DNA of 64,000 nucleotides from contig NZ_QICN01000014.1 of the NCBI RefSeq assembly GCF_003201205.1, positions 1 to 64,000 of the forward strand, written 5' to 3'. The notes under the pieces are model-generated. The model saw nothing but the letters and a program-made list of their open reading frames with translations. It did not search any database and was not told where the DNA came from. Both the position numbers and the translations under genes were made by a program. Shown here piece after piece: positions 51,578-60,305 of this stretch; position 1 is the first letter of the stretch, and each line of letters begins with the position of its first letter. This stretch comes from Sinimarinibacterium flocculans. GTDB taxonomy: Bacteria; Pseudomonadota; Gammaproteobacteria; Nevskiales; Nevskiaceae.

Positions 51578-53431
51578 ATGAAACCGTTCCCGCTCTGGAA
51601 GTACCTCGTTCTCGCCGCCTCCGTCGTCGTCGGCATGCTGTTCGCCGCGCCGAACCTGTTCGGCGACGATCCCTCCGTGCAGATCTCGACCGCCGCCGGC
51701 GAACTGCCGCCGCCGACCTTCGGCGAGCAGGTGGGGAAAGTCCTCGGCTCGGCCGGCATCGAGCCGCTGAGCAACGGCCCCGAGGAGGGGCGCTGGATCG
51801 TGCGGCTCGACGACGAGACGGCACAGCTCGCCGCCGCGGACGCCTTGCGGCGTGATCTGGGGCGCGACTACGTCGTCGCGCTGAATCTCGCTCCGAAGAC
51901 GCCGCAGTGGCTGCGCGATCTCGGCGCGCAGCCGATGAATCTCGGCCTGGACCTGCGCGGCGGCGTGCACTTCCTGCTCGAGGTCGACGTCGACGACGTG
52001 CGCACCCGCGCGGTCGAGCGCATCGTCGACGAAGTCCCGGCCTTGCTGCGCAAGGAAGGCATCCGCTACAGCGGCCGTCGCCAGGCCGGCGATGCCGGTG
52101 TGCTCGAGTTCGCAGACGCCGAGCGCCTGGAGGCCGCGCGTCGCGCGATCGCCGGCGAGTTCCCGGAGTACAGCCTCGAAGTGCCGCCGCAGGCGCCGCT
52201 GACGCTGCAGATCCGGCTGTCCGAAGAGGAAGCCAAGCGCATCGTCGACTTCGCGGTGCAGCAGAATCTGACGACGCTGCGCAACCGCGTGAATCAGCTC
52301 GGCGTCGCCGAGCCGCTGGTGCAGCGCCAGGGGGCGGACCGCATCGTCGTGCAGCTGCCCGGCGTGCAGGACACGACGCGCGTCAAGGACCTGCTCGGTG
52401 CCACCGCGACCCTCGAATACCGCGCCGTCGCCGAAGACGACCCGTACACCGCCGCCAGCAGCGGCATCGTTCCGGTCGGCACGCAGCTGTTCTACACCCG
52501 CGACGGCAATCGTCCGGTGCTGCTCAAGCGTGAGGTCATCGCTGGCGGCGTGAACCTCATCGACGCCGCGGCGACGGTCGACGAGAACGGCGGCCCGGCT
52601 GTCAGCGTGACGCTCGACGGCGTCGGCGCCAAGCGCATGTTCGCGTTCACCGAGAAGAACGTCGGCAAGCCGATGGCGGTGCTGTTCAAGGAGCGCGAGG
52701 TCATCACCAACTACAACGCCAAGGGCGAGCCGATCCGCGAGCAGCGGCAGATCGAGGAGGTGATCTCGGTCGCGTCCGTGCGCGGCGTTTTCGGCAAGCG
52801 CTTCCAGACGACGGGCCTGACCAGCAAGGAAGCCCATGATCTGGCGCTGCTGCTCAAGGCCGGCGCGCTCGCGGCGCCGGTGGTCATCGTCGAGGAGCGC
52901 ACCATCGGTCCGAGCATGGGCGCGGACAACATCGAGCGCGGCCAGCTTGCGGCGCTGATCGGCTTTCTCGCCGTGGTCGTCTTCATGGCGGTGTACTACC
53001 GGCTGTTCGGCCTGGTGGCGAACGCGGCACTGCTGCTCAACCTGATCCTGCTGGTGGCGGCGATGTCGCTGATCCAGGCGACGCTGACGATGCCGGGCAT
53101 TGCCGGCATCGTGCTGACGCTGGGCATGGCGGTCGACGCCAACGTGCTGATCTACGAGCGTATCCGCGAGGAGCTGGCGCGCGGCAGTGCGCCGCTGGCC
53201 GCGGTGGACGCCGGTTACGACCGCGCCTTCCTGACGATCGCCGACTCGCAGATCACGACGCTGATCGCCGCGGTCGTGCTGTTCGCGCTCGGCTCCGGGC
53301 CGGTCAAGGGCTTCGCGGTCACGCTGACGATCGGCATCGCGACCTCGATGTTCACCGCGATCATCGGCACGCGCGCCATCATCCACCTGATCTATCGCGG
53401 CAAGAGCCGCCTGCGCGACCTGCCGGTCTGA
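51578..53431 (+). CDS. secD: SecD, protein translocase subunit
   Basis: A 617-residue inner-membrane component driving late export by proton motive force. First helix WKYLVLAASVVVGMLFAAPNLFG, then the periplasmic P1 domain (about 30-440) with MNLGLDLRGGVHFLLEVDVD (D1 motif), LRNRVNQLGVAEPLVQRQGADRIVVQLPGV, and five helices at the C-terminal end with the conserved MAVDANVLIYERIREEL (D4, containing the proton-relay Asp) and AGYDRAFLTIADSQITTLIAA. Length is as expected. The gene ends 11 bp before secF. Confidence 0.97.
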   Translation: MKPFPLWKYLVLAASVVVGMLFAAPNLFGDDPSVQISTAAGELPPPTFGEQVGKVLGSAGIEPLSNGPEEGRWIVRLDDETAQLAAADALRRDLGRDYVVALNLAPKTPQWLRDLGAQPMNLGLDLRGGVHFLLEVDVDDVRTRAVERIVDEVPALLRKEGIRYSGRRQAGDAGVLEFADAERLEAARRAIAGEFPEYSLEVPPQAPLTLQIRLSEEEAKRIVDFAVQQNLTTLRNRVNQLGVAEPLVQRQGADRIVVQLPGVQDTTRVKDLLGATATLEYRAVAEDDPYTAASSGIVPVGTQLFYTRDGNRPVLLKREVIAGGVNLIDAAATVDENGGPAVSVTLDGVGAKRMFAFTEKNVGKPMAVLFKEREVITNYNAKGEPIREQRQIEEVISVASVRGVFGKRFQTTGLTSKEAHDLALLLKAGALAAPVVIVEERTIGPSMGADNIERGQLAALIGFLAVVVFMAVYYRLFGLVANAALLLNLILLVAAMSLIQATLTMPGIAGIVLTLGMAVDANVLIYERIREELARGSAPLAAVDAGYDRAFLTIADSQITTLIAAVVLFALGSGPVKGFAVTLTIGIATSMFTAIIGTRAIIHLIYRGKSRLRDLPV

Positions 53432-53442
53432 CGGAAGCGACG

Positions 53443-54372
53443 ATGCGTATTCTTTCCCGCGTACCCAATATCGACTTCATGCGGCTGCGTGTGCCGGCCG
53501 TCGGCCTGTCGGCGCTGCTGACCGTGCTCGCGGTGCTGCTCATCGCATTTCGCGGCCTGAGCCTGGGCATCGACTTCACCGGCGGCGTACTGGTCGAGGT
53601 GAGCTATCCGCAGTCGGCGCCGCTCGAAGAAGTGCGCGAGGCGCTGGCGCGTGCCGACTTCGAAGGCGCGTCGGTGCAGTACTTCGGCACCTCGCAGGAT
53701 GTGCTGATCCGCCTGCCGCCGACCGCGGACAACGACTCCGCGGCGATCAGCACCGCGGTGCTCGACGCGCTCGGCACGATGGAGCCGGCGCCGGAGCTTC
53801 GCCGGGTCGAGTTCGTCGGCTCGGCGGTCGGCGACGAGCTGGCCGTCGACGGCGGCCTCGCGGCGCTGTTCGCGATCATCGGCATCCTGATCTACGTCGC
53901 CTTCCGTTTCGAGTGGAAGTTCGCGCTCGGCGCGATCGTCGCCACCGTGCACGATGCCCTGTTCGTGCTCGGCTGGTTCGCGCTGCTGGGTATCGAGTTC
54001 GACCTGCCGACGCTGGCCGCGGTGCTCGCGGTGATCGGTTACTCGCTCAACGACACCATCGTCATCTACGACCGCATCCGCGAGAACTTCCTCGACCTGC
54101 GCAAGGCAAGTCCGAGCGAAGTCATCAACGTGTCGGTCAACCAGACTCTGGCGCGCACTATCGTGACCGGCGGCACCACGCTGTTCGTGCTGGTCGCGCT
54201 GTTCTATCTGGCCGGCAGTGCCGTACACAACTTCGCGATCGCGCTGATCGTCGGCGTGCTCGTCGGCACCTACTCATCGATCTTCGTCGGCAGTGCGATG
54301 GTGCTGTGGCTGGGCGTCACGCGCGAGGATCTGCTGCCGCCGGCCGAGACCGAAGTCGACGACATGCCCTGA
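53443..54372 (+). CDS. secF: SecF, protein translocase subunit
   Basis: The partner of SecD, 309 residues. First helix VGLSALLTVLAVLLIAFRGLSLGIDFTGGVLVEVSYP, a small periplasmic domain, and then the RND-like helix set with ILIYVAFRFEWKFALGAIVATVHDALFVLG, LAVIGYSLNDTIVIYDRIRENFLDLRK and the final VGTYSSIFVGSAMVLWLGV. All the conserved SecF motifs are present. It starts 11 bp after secD. Confidence 0.97.
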   Translation: MRILSRVPNIDFMRLRVPAVGLSALLTVLAVLLIAFRGLSLGIDFTGGVLVEVSYPQSAPLEEVREALARADFEGASVQYFGTSQDVLIRLPPTADNDSAAISTAVLDALGTMEPAPELRRVEFVGSAVGDELAVDGGLAALFAIIGILIYVAFRFEWKFALGAIVATVHDALFVLGWFALLGIEFDLPTLAAVLAVIGYSLNDTIVIYDRIRENFLDLRKASPSEVINVSVNQTLARTIVTGGTTLFVLVALFYLAGSAVHNFAIALIVGVLVGTYSSIFVGSAMVLWLGVTREDLLPPAETEVDDMP

Positions 54373-54438
54373 GGCGCCGTGGCCCGCGAGCGAGGGTTCG
54401 CGGGCCGTCGACGGCCGACGGGAACGGGCGCCGCAGGC

Positions 54439-54939
54439 TCAGGCGCCGCGGCGCTCCTCGAAGACCGGTCGGACCTGCGCAGGGCGCTGGTACCAGCGGC
54501 GCGTGCCGGCCGCGGCGAGCCGCTCGATGAAGGCCTCGGCCTTCTGGTCGTCGCGCAGCGAGAAGGCATCGAACCCGCAGCGCAGCAGCTCGGCCGCCTG
54601 GTCGACGACTACGGCGGCACCGGTGGCGCGAATCTCGCCCGCGAACCCGTAGCGCTCGCGCAGCAGCCGCGCCTGGCTGTAGGCCCGGCCATCGCCGAAG
54701 GCCGGAAAGCTCAGGCACAGCAGATCGCGATCGGCGATCGCCGGCCACGACTCGGCCAGATCGGCGGTGTTCGGCAGCAGGATGCCGACCTTCGGCGCGA
54801 GCGCCGACAGGGTTTCGCGTTCGGCCAGCCAGCGCGCCAGCGTGACCACGGCACGACCGGAGACGGGCAGGGTGTCGTCGTCGCCGAGCAGCACGACATC
54901 GTCGTCGTCGATGCGCCCGTTGCGGATCAGCGCGCCCAT
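54439..54939 (-). CDS. DUF934 protein associated with sulfite reductase
   Basis: A 166-residue cytoplasmic protein. DUF934 genes are found next to cysI or cysH in proteobacterial sulfate assimilation; biochemical role unknown. ATG 54939 overlaps the cysI stop (TGATG), so the two are translationally coupled. The sequence (LPNTADLAESWPAIADRDLLCLSFPAFGDGRAYSQARLLRERYGFAGEIRATGAAVV) has the family's FPxFxDGRxxSxARLLRER motif, which supports the assignment. Hydrophobic strands alternate with charged helices and there is no membrane segment. Confidence 0.9.
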   Translation of the reverse strand: MGALIRNGRIDDDDVVLLGDDDTLPVSGRAVVTLARWLAERETLSALAPKVGILLPNTADLAESWPAIADRDLLCLSFPAFGDGRAYSQARLLRERYGFAGEIRATGAAVVVDQAAELLRCGFDAFSLRDDQKAEAFIERLAAAGTRRWYQRPAQVRPVFEERRGA

Positions 54940-56603
54940 CAGGCGGTCTCCTCGGCGTACAGCCGTTCCTTGAACGGCGCCATGCCGACGCGCCGGTAGC
55001 ACTGCAGGAAGGTCTCTTCCTCGTCGCGCCGCTGCTCGAGGTAGACGTCGACGATGCTGCGCACCGCGCCGGCGATCTCCTCGCGGCTGAACGACGGGCC
55101 GGTGCGATCGCCGAGGCTGGCGTCGTCTTCGGCGCTGCCGCCCAGGGTGACCTGGTACCACTCCTCGCCCTTCTTGTCGACGCCGAGGATGCCAATGTGG
55201 CCGACCGTGTGGTGGCCGCAACCGTTCATGCAGCCGGACATCTTCAGCTTGATCTCGCCGATGTCGTGGAGATGGTCCAGTGAATCGAACAAGTCGTTGA
55301 TATCGGCGGCGACCCCGATCGAGCCGGCGTTCGCCAGCGAGCAGAAGTCCAGGCCCGGGCAGCAGATCATGTCGGTCAGCAGGCCGATGTTCGGCGTCGC
55401 CAGGCCGGCTCCGCGCAGCGCTTCCCAGACGGCGTGGACATCCTGCTGGCGCACGTCGGCGAGCACGAGGTTCTGATCGTGCGTCGCGCGCACCTCGCCG
55501 AAGCTGTAGCGCTCGGCGAGGTCGGCCACCAGGTCCATCTGCGCCGAGGTCATGTCGCCGGGCGCAACGCCCTGCGGCTTGAGCGAGACGAACACGACCT
55601 TGTAGCCGGCTGCGCGGTGTTCGCGCACGTTGCGCTTCACGAACGACGCGAAGGCACTGTCATTGGCCACGGCTCTGTCGAAGCTGACATCGGCGGCTGC
55701 GGAAGGCTCGTACGGGTGCTCGGTGAAATGCGCACGCATGCGCGCGAGATCGTCCGCCGTGAGGCGGAACGCCGCATGGTCGAGCTGCGCCCACTCGGCT
55801 TCGACGAGCTGCGCGAACCTGGCTGGCGTCTGCTCCTTGACCAGCACCTTGATGCGTGCGCGGTGGATGTTGTCGCGGCGGCCGAGGCGGTTGTAGACGC
55901 GCAGCACGGCTTCCAGATACGACAGCAGATCGGCTTCCGGCAGGAACTCGCGAATCCTGTGGCCGATCATCGGCATGCGGCCGAGACCGCCGCCGACGTA
56001 GATGCTGTAGCCGAGCTCGCCGTCGGCGTTGCGCACGATGTGCACGCCGATGTCGTGGACCCGGGTCGCCGCACGGTCGGTCGTCGACGACGAGAACGCG
56101 ATCTTGAACTTGCGCGGCAGCCAGTTGAACTCCGGGTGGAAGGTCGCCCACTGGCGCGTGATCTCGCAGTACGGCCGCGGGTCGATCAGCTCGTCGCGCG
56201 CGACACCGGCGAGATGATCGGCGGTGATGTTGCGGATGCAGTTGCCCGAGGTCTGGATCGCGTGCATCTCGACGCTGGCCAGATCAGCGAGGATGTCCGG
56301 CACCCGCTCGAGCTGCGGCCAGTTGAACTGGATGTTCTGGCGCGTCGTGAAATGCCCGTAGTCCTTGTCGTAGGTGCGGGCGATGTGCGCGAGCATGCGC
56401 AGCTGCTTCGCCGACAGCAGGCCGTAGGGAATCGAGATGCGCAGCATCGGCGCGAAGCGCTGGATGTACAGCCCGTTGCGCAGGCGCAGCGCGCGGAACT
56501 CCTCGTCCGGCAGTTCGCCGGCAAGAAAGCGCTGCGTCTGGTCGCGGAACTGGGCGACGCGCTGGTCGACGAGTTCCTGATCGTATCGGTCGTATCGGTA
56601 CAT
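54939..56603 (-). CDS. cysI: sulfite reductase hemoprotein (CysI-type)
   Basis: Siroheme/4Fe-4S enzyme reducing sulfite to sulfide, 554 residues. Cluster-binding Cys: C-x5-C in CCPGLDFC (about 415 and 421) and C-x3-C in SGCMNGC (about 458 and 462). The siroheme/anion-binding ferredoxin-like halves carry GLYIQRFAPMLRISIPYGLLSAKQLRMLA and HFTTRQNIQFNWPQLERVPDILADLA. The short, ferredoxin-like version lacks a flavoprotein partner here; electrons may come from CysJ or ferredoxin. Nitrite reductase is the main alternative, but the adjacent DUF934 gene favours sulfite. ATG 56603. Confidence 0.92.
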   Translation of the reverse strand: MYRYDRYDQELVDQRVAQFRDQTQRFLAGELPDEEFRALRLRNGLYIQRFAPMLRISIPYGLLSAKQLRMLAHIARTYDKDYGHFTTRQNIQFNWPQLERVPDILADLASVEMHAIQTSGNCIRNITADHLAGVARDELIDPRPYCEITRQWATFHPEFNWLPRKFKIAFSSSTTDRAATRVHDIGVHIVRNADGELGYSIYVGGGLGRMPMIGHRIREFLPEADLLSYLEAVLRVYNRLGRRDNIHRARIKVLVKEQTPARFAQLVEAEWAQLDHAAFRLTADDLARMRAHFTEHPYEPSAAADVSFDRAVANDSAFASFVKRNVREHRAAGYKVVFVSLKPQGVAPGDMTSAQMDLVADLAERYSFGEVRATHDQNLVLADVRQQDVHAVWEALRGAGLATPNIGLLTDMICCPGLDFCSLANAGSIGVAADINDLFDSLDHLHDIGEIKLKMSGCMNGCGHHTVGHIGILGVDKKGEEWYQVTLGGSAEDDASLGDRTGPSFSREEIAGAVRSIVDVYLEQRRDEEETFLQCYRRVGMAPFKERLYAEETA

Positions 56604-56717
56604 GCTGGCTGGCTTCGGGGCTGGGCGCTGCTGCCGCGCTCGTCGCAGGGGCGCGCAGGTTAACAGGATGCCCCTGCCGGCCGAAGCCAGTCGCGCAACT
56701 AAGGTCAGAACGATGGG

Positions 56718-57569
56718 TTATGACGCCGCGGCGTGCGTCGCGGCCCGGCCGCGCCCCTGGCCGCGGTTCATGAACTGCCGCAGACCGTCGACCAGCGGCG
56801 CGCGCCAGTGCGCGGCATGCCGTGCGCAGTCGGCGAGCGAGCACGGCCAGCCGGTCGGGCCGGGCAGGCGCAGCATCGTGGCGTCGACACCGGCGGCGCG
56901 CAGGCGCGTCGCGTAGGCCTCGGTCTCGTCGCGCATCGGGTCGTCATCGGCACTGACCAGCAGCGTCCGCGGCAGGTCCTGCTGGCGTCGCGCCAGCGCC
57001 GGCACGGCATACGGATGGTCGGCGTCGCAGGGGTTGCGCAGGTACTGCGCCCAGCCGTCGGCCCACTTGCAGCCGAAGGCGCCGGCCTTGCGGTGGCGCA
57101 GCGACGCGGTACCGACGCAAGGGTCGAGCATCGGTGCCAGCAGGATCGAGCCGGCCAGCGCCGGCTCGCCGCGGTCGCGCGCCATCAGCGCGGCGGCGGC
57201 GGCGATCGTGCCGCCGGCTTCCTCGCCGGCGACGAACAGCGGTGCGCGGCGACTGCGGCCGAGTCGCGCCCGTTCGCGATCGATCCAGGCCAGCGCCGCG
57301 TAGGCGGCTTCGGGTGCTGCCGGAAACGGTTGTGCCGGCGCCAGCGGATACTGCAGCGAGACGACCCGCGCGCCGGCGGCGAGCAGCGACGCGACCAGCG
57401 GCGAGGGCAGCGTCGCACAGCCGCAGGTGAAGGCCCCGCCGTGCAGGTGCAGCGCGATCGGACCGGTGCGTCCGGCGGTGCCCGATTCGTGGACACGAAG
57501 CGCCACCGCGCCGATCTGCGGCACCTCGATCTGCAGGTCGGTGGGGGCGCCGTCCGCTACGGTATTCAT
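56718..57569 (-). CDS. HSL-type alpha/beta hydrolase lacking catalytic Ser and His
   Basis: A 283-residue protein of the hormone-sensitive-lipase/acetyl-esterase fold. The oxyanion-hole motif HGGAF is intact (43-47), and the Asp of the triad is present in SADDDPMRDE (about 210). But the nucleophile elbow GxSxG reads VAGEEAGGT (Ser replaced by Glu at about 117), and the usual His-Gly-Phe near the C-terminus is GPTGWPCSL. It is therefore probably not an esterase by the normal mechanism; it could bind a ligand or have a new activity. Codon usage is normal, and the frame is intact. It starts at ATG 57569. Confidence 0.8.
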   Translation of the reverse strand: MNTVADGAPTDLQIEVPQIGAVALRVHESGTAGRTGPIALHLHGGAFTCGCATLPSPLVASLLAAGARVVSLQYPLAPAQPFPAAPEAAYAALAWIDRERARLGRSRRAPLFVAGEEAGGTIAAAAALMARDRGEPALAGSILLAPMLDPCVGTASLRHRKAGAFGCKWADGWAQYLRNPCDADHPYAVPALARRQQDLPRTLLVSADDDPMRDETEAYATRLRAAGVDATMLRLPGPTGWPCSLADCARHAAHWRAPLVDGLRQFMNRGQGRGRAATHAAAS

Positions 57570-57611
57570 TACCGGCAGTCTAGAACGAGGGCGATGGCGG
57601 CGGCAGCACGC

Positions 57612-58679
57612 TCAGAGGTCGCGGGTGATGAACAGCGAGCCCCAGAGCAGTTCGCGGTCGCCGCGGCCGTCGCGCAGTTCGGAGGTCTGGTAGCGCATCA
57701 CCCACGACACGCGCACGCGCTCGGCAACCTGCGCGGTCGCGCCGAGCCAGGCCTCGGCGACCAGCTCGCGCAGGTCGTCGCGTTCGTAGGACACCTCGCT
57801 GTCGCGGAACTGGCCCTGCAGGAAGACGTTGTAGATCGGCGCCTTGAGCTTGGCGCCGGCCCAGACGAACAGCTCGCGCCGGCCGCCGGTGCTGCCGACG
57901 ACGGGCACCGGCTCGGAGATGTAGTTGACGCGCTCGGGCGGGAAGCTCCACCACGGGGTGTTCAGCCGGCCCCAGCGCACCGAAACCGCCGCGCTGGCTT
58001 CGGTGGTGTAACCGAGGCTGCCGCCGAGCGTCGTCTTCAGGTCGTAGTCGCCCCAGCCGCCGCCACGGTGCGTGGCCGCCAGATCCTGACGCGAGACGGT
58101 GTAGCGCAGGGTCGGTTCCCCGCCGTCGGAGATCTGGTAGTCCCAGCCGCGGGGCCTGGCGGCGCCGATCAGGCCGTGGAAGCCGTCCTGGAACTGCGGC
58201 AGCAGGTTCAGACCGAGCACGCCGAGCGAGATGCTGGTCTGGTAGACCGCATCGTGCGCGCCGCGCAGGTAGGTGCGGCCGTTGGCCCAGTAGACCAGGC
58301 TGGCGTAGGGGCGGTCGCCGGCGACGGGCTCGGCGATGTGCACGTCCGCCGGCGTGAACGCGATGGCACCGATTTGCGCGCTGTGCAGGCGATAGCGCTC
58401 GCTGCCGCCGGACACGCCGAACCAGTCGTCGACGAGGCCCAGCAGCGGATCGGCGCTGATGCGGCCGTCGCGGGCGCGACGTCCGGCCAGCGTCACGGCG
58501 AAGCCGCCGGTGTAGTCCTCGTCGCGCTCGGCGACCGACAGGGCGTCGTTGTCGATGTAGACGATCGAGCCGGTGGCCCAGGCCTCACCACCGTCGGCGT
58601 CGATGGCGGCCGGCGTCATCGTCGGCAGGGTCGCCAGCAGCAGGGCGATGGCGGTGACGGAGCGGGTCTGGCGGTACAT
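57612..58679 (-). CDS. LpxR-family lipid A 3'-O-deacylase
   Basis: A 355-residue outer-membrane beta-barrel enzyme predicted to remove the 3'-acyloxyacyl chain from lipid A. It has a signal peptide (SVTAIALLLATLPTMTPAA), the active-site Asn-Asp in VYIDNDALSV, the YTGGFAVTL strand, DRPYASLVYW, and the conserved QFQDGFHGLIGAARPRGWDYQI, which carries the catalytic His and the GW-x-x-Q motif of LpxR. The barrel ends in LLWGSLFITRDL. ATG 58679 has GGGAG seven bases upstream. It diverges from a LysR regulator across 135 bp that contains a T-N11-A dyad. LpxR often needs Ca2+. Confidence 0.87.
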   Translation of the reverse strand: MYRQTRSVTAIALLLATLPTMTPAAIDADGGEAWATGSIVYIDNDALSVAERDEDYTGGFAVTLAGRRARDGRISADPLLGLVDDWFGVSGGSERYRLHSAQIGAIAFTPADVHIAEPVAGDRPYASLVYWANGRTYLRGAHDAVYQTSISLGVLGLNLLPQFQDGFHGLIGAARPRGWDYQISDGGEPTLRYTVSRQDLAATHRGGGWGDYDLKTTLGGSLGYTTEASAAVSVRWGRLNTPWWSFPPERVNYISEPVPVVGSTGGRRELFVWAGAKLKAPIYNVFLQGQFRDSEVSYERDDLRELVAEAWLGATAQVAERVRVSWVMRYQTSELRDGRGDRELLWGSLFITRDL

Positions 58680-58814
58680 GTCGGTCTCCCGGTCGCGGAG
58701 CGATTCGATGGCGACCAAGATAGAACCGGCGACAAGTCCAATAAAGATGATGAAAACTGTTTCTTAATTTCCAGAAAAGAAATAATATGCATTGAAGTCA
58801 TCCGGGGATCGGTC
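58680..58814. promoter_or_regulatory. divergent AT-rich regulatory region with LysR-type dyad
   Basis: The AT-rich 135 bp between lpxR-like and lysR contains TTTCTT (58760-58765) and AAGAAA (58777-58782) in inverted orientation with an 11-bp spacer, the T-N11-A spacing of LysR operators. Around it are AT-rich hexamers (AATAAAG, TAATAT) suited to promoters in both directions. The dyad lies about 35 bp before the lysR start. Confidence 0.6.
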
Positions 58815-59729
58815 GTGGACCAGCTGCTCGCGATGCGGGTCTTTGCGCGGGTCGTCGAGTCCGGCGGCTTCAGCAAGGCCGCCGACGCCCTGAACATGCC
58901 CCGTCCCAGCGTGACCAAGCTGGTGCAAGCGCTGGAGGCGCACCTGCAGGTCCGCCTGCTCAACCGCACGACGCGGCGGGTGGCGCTGACTTCCGACGGC
59001 GCCGCCTATTACGAGCGCAGTACGCGCCTGCTCGCGGAACTCGACGAACTCGAGGCCAGCGTCGGCAACGCCCGCGTCAACCCCCGCGGGCGCCTGCGGG
59101 TTGACGTCAGTTCGACGCTCGCGGACATGGTCCTGCTGCCGTCGCTGCCGGGCTTTCTCGCGCGCTATCCGGACCTGCAGGTCGAGCTGAGCATCGGCGA
59201 CCGCATCGTCGATCTGGTCGGCGACAACGTCGACTGCGCGATCCGCGGCGGCGAACTCGAAGACTCGACGCTGGTCGCCCGGCGCATCGCCGAGCTGCCG
59301 TGGGTGACCTGCGCCTCGCCGGACTACCTGCGACGTCACGGGACGCCGGCGACGCCGGACGACCTGGCGCGCGGACACTTCGGTATCGGCTACCTTCTGG
59401 CGCACAGCGGCCGCGTCGCCACGCTCGACCTCGCGCGCGGCGACGAGCGCCTGACCCTGCGCCTGCCGCATCGCGTGCTGGTGAACGACGCGCAGGCCGC
59501 CGTCGTCGCCGCCTGCGCGGGCCTAGGCGTCGTGCAGACCCTGCGTTTCATGGCCCAGCCGCATATCGACGCCGGCAAGCTGCAGCCGATCGTCGAACAC
59601 TGGTCCGGCAGCCCGCTGCCGTTTCACGTCGTCTATCCTCAGAACCGGCACCTGAGCGCGCGCCTGCGCGTCTTCGTCGACTGGGTCGCCGAACTCTTCG
59701 CCCAGCACCCGTACACCCGCCCCGCATGA
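58815..59729 (+). CDS. LysR-family transcriptional regulator
   Basis: A 304-residue regulator. Residues 4-62 hold the LysR helix-turn-helix (MRVFARVVESGGFSKAADALNMPRPSVTKLVQALEAHLQVRLLNRTTRRVALT), followed by the effector-binding domain (about 90-295; RLRVDVSSTLADMVLLPSLPGFLARYPDLQVELSIGDR). GTG 58815 is chosen because family similarity begins there and GGGGA lies seven bases upstream. It is divergent from the lpxR-like gene, which is the natural target by LysR convention, and its ATGA stop overlaps the next gene. Confidence 0.93.
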   Translation: MDQLLAMRVFARVVESGGFSKAADALNMPRPSVTKLVQALEAHLQVRLLNRTTRRVALTSDGAAYYERSTRLLAELDELEASVGNARVNPRGRLRVDVSSTLADMVLLPSLPGFLARYPDLQVELSIGDRIVDLVGDNVDCAIRGGELEDSTLVARRIAELPWVTCASPDYLRRHGTPATPDDLARGHFGIGYLLAHSGRVATLDLARGDERLTLRLPHRVLVNDAQAAVVAACAGLGVVQTLRFMAQPHIDAGKLQPIVEHWSGSPLPFHVVYPQNRHLSARLRVFVDWVAELFAQHPYTRPA

Positions 59730-60157
59730 TCGGCTACGACTTCCGCCTGCATACCGAGCGCGCCACGCTGGAGGGATGCGAGTACGTCGAGATCCAGCGC
59801 GGGCCCTTTGCCGAGGACTACTGGCGCCCGGGGTCGGTCTACGTGCGTGCGGATGTCTTCGCGCTGTTCGACGGGCCGCTGCGCGGGCGCTGCGGCTACG
59901 AGGACATTCATTCGACGATCGACCTCGACCGCGACCAGGGCGCGGAATGCGTGGCGGTCTGGCGCGGCGCCGCGCGCGAGCTCAAGGCCGGCCACACGAT
60001 GACCGCGGTACGCATGCTGGGCCTGGGCCATGTGCCCCTGCTGGACGGCGAACTGCGGCTGCAGGCGGCCGCGGTCGTCGCCCTGTTGCGGGGGCTCGCC
60101 GATTTCGTCGAACTGCAGCTCTCGGCACGCGAGCGCATCGCCATCATCGGCCTGTGA
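59726..60157 (+). CDS. unknown protein translationally coupled to the LysR gene
   Basis: A 143-residue cytoplasmic protein. Its ATG overlaps the lysR TGA (ATGA), so it is probably cotranslated. The sequence (MIGYDFRLHTERATLEGCEYVEIQ, DYWRPGSVYVRADVFALFDGPLRGRCGYEDIHSTIDLDRDQG, LQLSARERIAIIGL) has alternating strands and helices, and no family I recognise. No signal peptide or membrane segment is seen. Its pairing with a regulator suggests a role in the same response, but this is inference. Confidence 0.7.
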   Translation: MIGYDFRLHTERATLEGCEYVEIQRGPFAEDYWRPGSVYVRADVFALFDGPLRGRCGYEDIHSTIDLDRDQGAECVAVWRGAARELKAGHTMTAVRMLGLGHVPLLDGELRLQAAAVVALLRGLADFVELQLSARERIAIIGL

Positions 60158-60305
60158 GCGGCGCCGGTCGGCCCGGTTATTGCTGACGATTTCAGCGTCG
60201 TGCTGTCTGTCCGGGCCAGCAACGTCGGCGTCCACAGGCGGGCGCCGGAGCGATGCAGGGCTGGCGGCGCGCATTCCCCATCCATTGCGCCAGGGAGCAC
60301 CGACC
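60158..60305. other. intergenic stretch before the EF-hand gene
   Basis: 148 bp with TGACGATTTCAGCGTCGTGC around 60184. No motif of note beyond the SD GGGAG at 60293-60297. Confidence 0.4.

Noticed and set aside
49694-53386. A 1230-codon minus-strand open frame
   Set aside because: It lies antisense to ugd, yajC and secD. The translation is low-complexity (Arg, Asp, His, Gly) and has no recognisable motif.
56733-59729. A single plus-strand open frame of 998 codons that ends with the LysR domain
   Set aside because: The first two thirds are antisense to the hydrolase and lpxR-like genes and have no domain; it is open only because of high GC. LysR similarity starts at GTG 58815 with a good SD.
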